This document shows positions 5,583-6,363 of a DNA stretch of 6,363 bases, piece after piece. The DNA is taken from NCBI GenBank assembly GCA_025463665.1, contig JAODAY010000097.1, positions 1-6,363 of the forward strand. Direction: 5' to 3'. The translations under genes and the position numbers were made by a program. The number at the start of each line of letters is the position of its first letter. Position 1 is the first letter of the stretch. This DNA comes from Microbacteriaceae bacterium (lineage in GTDB: Bacteria > Actinomycetota > Actinomycetes > Actinomycetales > Microbacteriaceae). The notes below the pieces were generated by a model. That model was not told the DNA's origin. It was given only the letters and a program-made list of their open reading frames with translations, and did no database searches.

Positions 5583-5586
5583 ATAC

Positions 5587-6363
5587 ATGACTGTTTGGCC
5601 CGGCTCCGCATATCCACTCGGCGCAACTTACGACGGAAACGGAACAAACTTCGCTCTCTTCAGCGAATCGGCGAGCAAGGTGGAACTGTGCCTGTTCGAC
5701 GACGATCGCAATGAGACCCGCTTCGAGCTGACAGAGGTAGACGCCTTCGTCTGGCACGGCTACCTTCCTCAGGTGCAGCCCGGGCAGCGTTACGGCTACC
5801 GCGTTCACGGCGAATACGACCCGCTGAAAGGCAACCGCAGCAACCCGAACAAGCTGCTGCTCGACCCGTACGCCAAGGCGACCACCGGGGTCATCGACTG
5901 GGACCCGAGTGTGTTCTCCTACACCTTCGGCGACCCGCTGTCGATCAACAACGACGACTCGGCGCCGCACACGATGCTCGGCGTCGTCATCAACCCCTTC
6001 TTCGACTGGGCGGGCGACCGCCACCCGCGCACGTCGTACCCAGACACCTTCATCTACGAGGCGCACGTTCGCGGCCTCACCCAGCTGCACCCCGGAATCC
6101 CCGAGGAGCAGCGCGGCAGCTACGGCGCCGTCGCCCACCCCGTCATGATCGAGCACTACCTGAAGCTCGGCGTCACCGCGGTCGAGCTCATGCCGGTGCA
6201 CCAGTTCATCAACGACAGCGCGCTGAGCGACAAGGGCCTGTCGAACTACTGGGGCTACAACACCATCGGGTTCTTCGCTCCGCACAGCGGCTACTCGTCG
6301 AACGGCGAGCTCGGCCAGCCGGTGCAGGAGTTCAAGGGCATGGTGCGCTCGCTGCACGATGCA
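5587..6363 (+). CDS. glgX: Glycogen debranching enzyme GlgX, N-terminal part (cut by the window edge)
   Basis: This is an isoamylase-type enzyme of glycoside hydrolase family 13 that hydrolyses alpha-1,6 branch points of glycogen or limit dextrins in the cytoplasm. The 259 codons present run open to the window end; full-length GlgX is about 650-720 residues, so about a third is here. A CBM48-like N-terminal domain covers about 8-95: PLGATYDGNGTNFALFSESA, then VELCLFDD, WHGYLP and GQRYGYRVHGEYDP. It is followed by KLLLDPYAKA. The start of the catalytic barrel shows TFIYEAHVRGLTQLHPG (154-170), GSYGAVAHPVMIEHYLKLGV (177-196), TAVELMPVHQF (197-207) and NYWGYNTIGFFAPHSGY (220-236). These are typical GlgX/TreX blocks. 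The catalytic Asp and Glu lie beyond the edge, so activity cannot be judged. It is divergent from the DUF1697 gene, with a palindromic element between. Confidence 0.96.
   Translation, partial: MTVWPGSAYPLGATYDGNGTNFALFSESASKVELCLFDDDRNETRFELTEVDAFVWHGYLPQVQPGQRYGYRVHGEYDPLKGNRSNPNKLLLDPYAKATTGVIDWDPSVFSYTFGDPLSINNDDSAPHTMLGVVINPFFDWAGDRHPRTSYPDTFIYEAHVRGLTQLHPGIPEEQRGSYGAVAHPVMIEHYLKLGVTAVELMPVHQFINDSALSDKGLSNYWGYNTIGFFAPHSGYSSNGELGQPVQEFKGMVRSLHDA

Larger units (their letters stand above)
5400..5586. other. Divergent intergenic region between the DUF1697 gene and glgX
   Basis: These 187 bases must hold the promoters of both flanking genes. No strong -35/-10 pair is visible. TACTGT at 5547-5552 is a possible plus-strand -10 box for glgX, with a poor -35. 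The region also holds the large hairpin at 5441-5485, a separate GCATGTCACG copy of its arm motif at 5559-5568, and a weaker inverted repeat GCACAG (5497-5502) / CTGTGC (5533-5538). It is less GC-rich than the genes around it. No short coding frame with a credible start was found. Confidence 0.5.

Noticed and set aside
5572..6357. 261-residue minus-strand open frame opposite glgX
   Set aside because: It is a shadow of the clear GlgX coding region. Its valine- and arginine-rich sequence has no recognisable domain.

Overview
The window looks like chromosomal DNA from a high-GC Gram-positive bacterium (Actinobacteria), and a Microbacteriaceae-type organism fits best. The evidence is GC-rich codon use throughout, GTG starts, a TPP (THI-box) riboswitch of the actinobacterial type, a DevS/DevR-like two-component pair, an apparently leaderless start, and an actinobacterial-style GlgX. 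The assignment rests on protein and motif resemblance recalled from memory; no database search was run.

Layout. (1) Positions 1-1861, minus strand: a thiamine uptake operon. A -10-like box leads into a TPP aptamer, then a ribosome-binding-site-sequestering hairpin, a lipoprotein thiamine-binding protein (ThiB type) and a 4-bp overlapping permease (ThiP type) that runs off the left edge. An ATPase would be expected beyond the edge. (2) Positions 1862-2626: a relic region. One short open frame joins the N-terminal part of a DUF624/YesL-type membrane protein to an internal piece of a sugar-type extracellular solute-binding protein. This looks like a deletion scar of a former carbohydrate ABC cluster. 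About 265 bases with no recognisable gene follow. (3) Positions 2615-4842, plus strand: a soluble double-GAF sensor histidine kinase and a NarL/FixJ-family response regulator, overlapping by GTGA and most like the DevS/DevR (DosS/DosR) group. The kinase ATG lies where the transcript would begin, so it is probably leaderless. (4) Positions 4866-5399, minus strand: a DUF1697 protein, convergent with the regulator. Both stop codons lie in the arms of one shared hairpin. (5) Positions 5400-5586: a divergent intergenic region with a striking imperfect hairpin with 18-nt arms and three copies of a GCRTGTCAC motif. (6) Positions 5587 to the right edge, plus strand: the first 259 codons of glycogen debranching enzyme GlgX.

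How the parts work together. The thiamine operon is a self-contained, TPP-repressed uptake unit. The kinase and regulator form a co-translated signalling pair whose targets are not visible here. GlgX belongs to glycogen turnover and begins an independent transcription unit. The window is mostly ordinary core-type sequence. The most unusual parts are the fused gene relic, the palindromic element ahead of glgX, the shortened first GAF domain of the kinase and the readable switching architecture of the riboswitch. I see no phage, transposase, CRISPR array, tRNA or rRNA.
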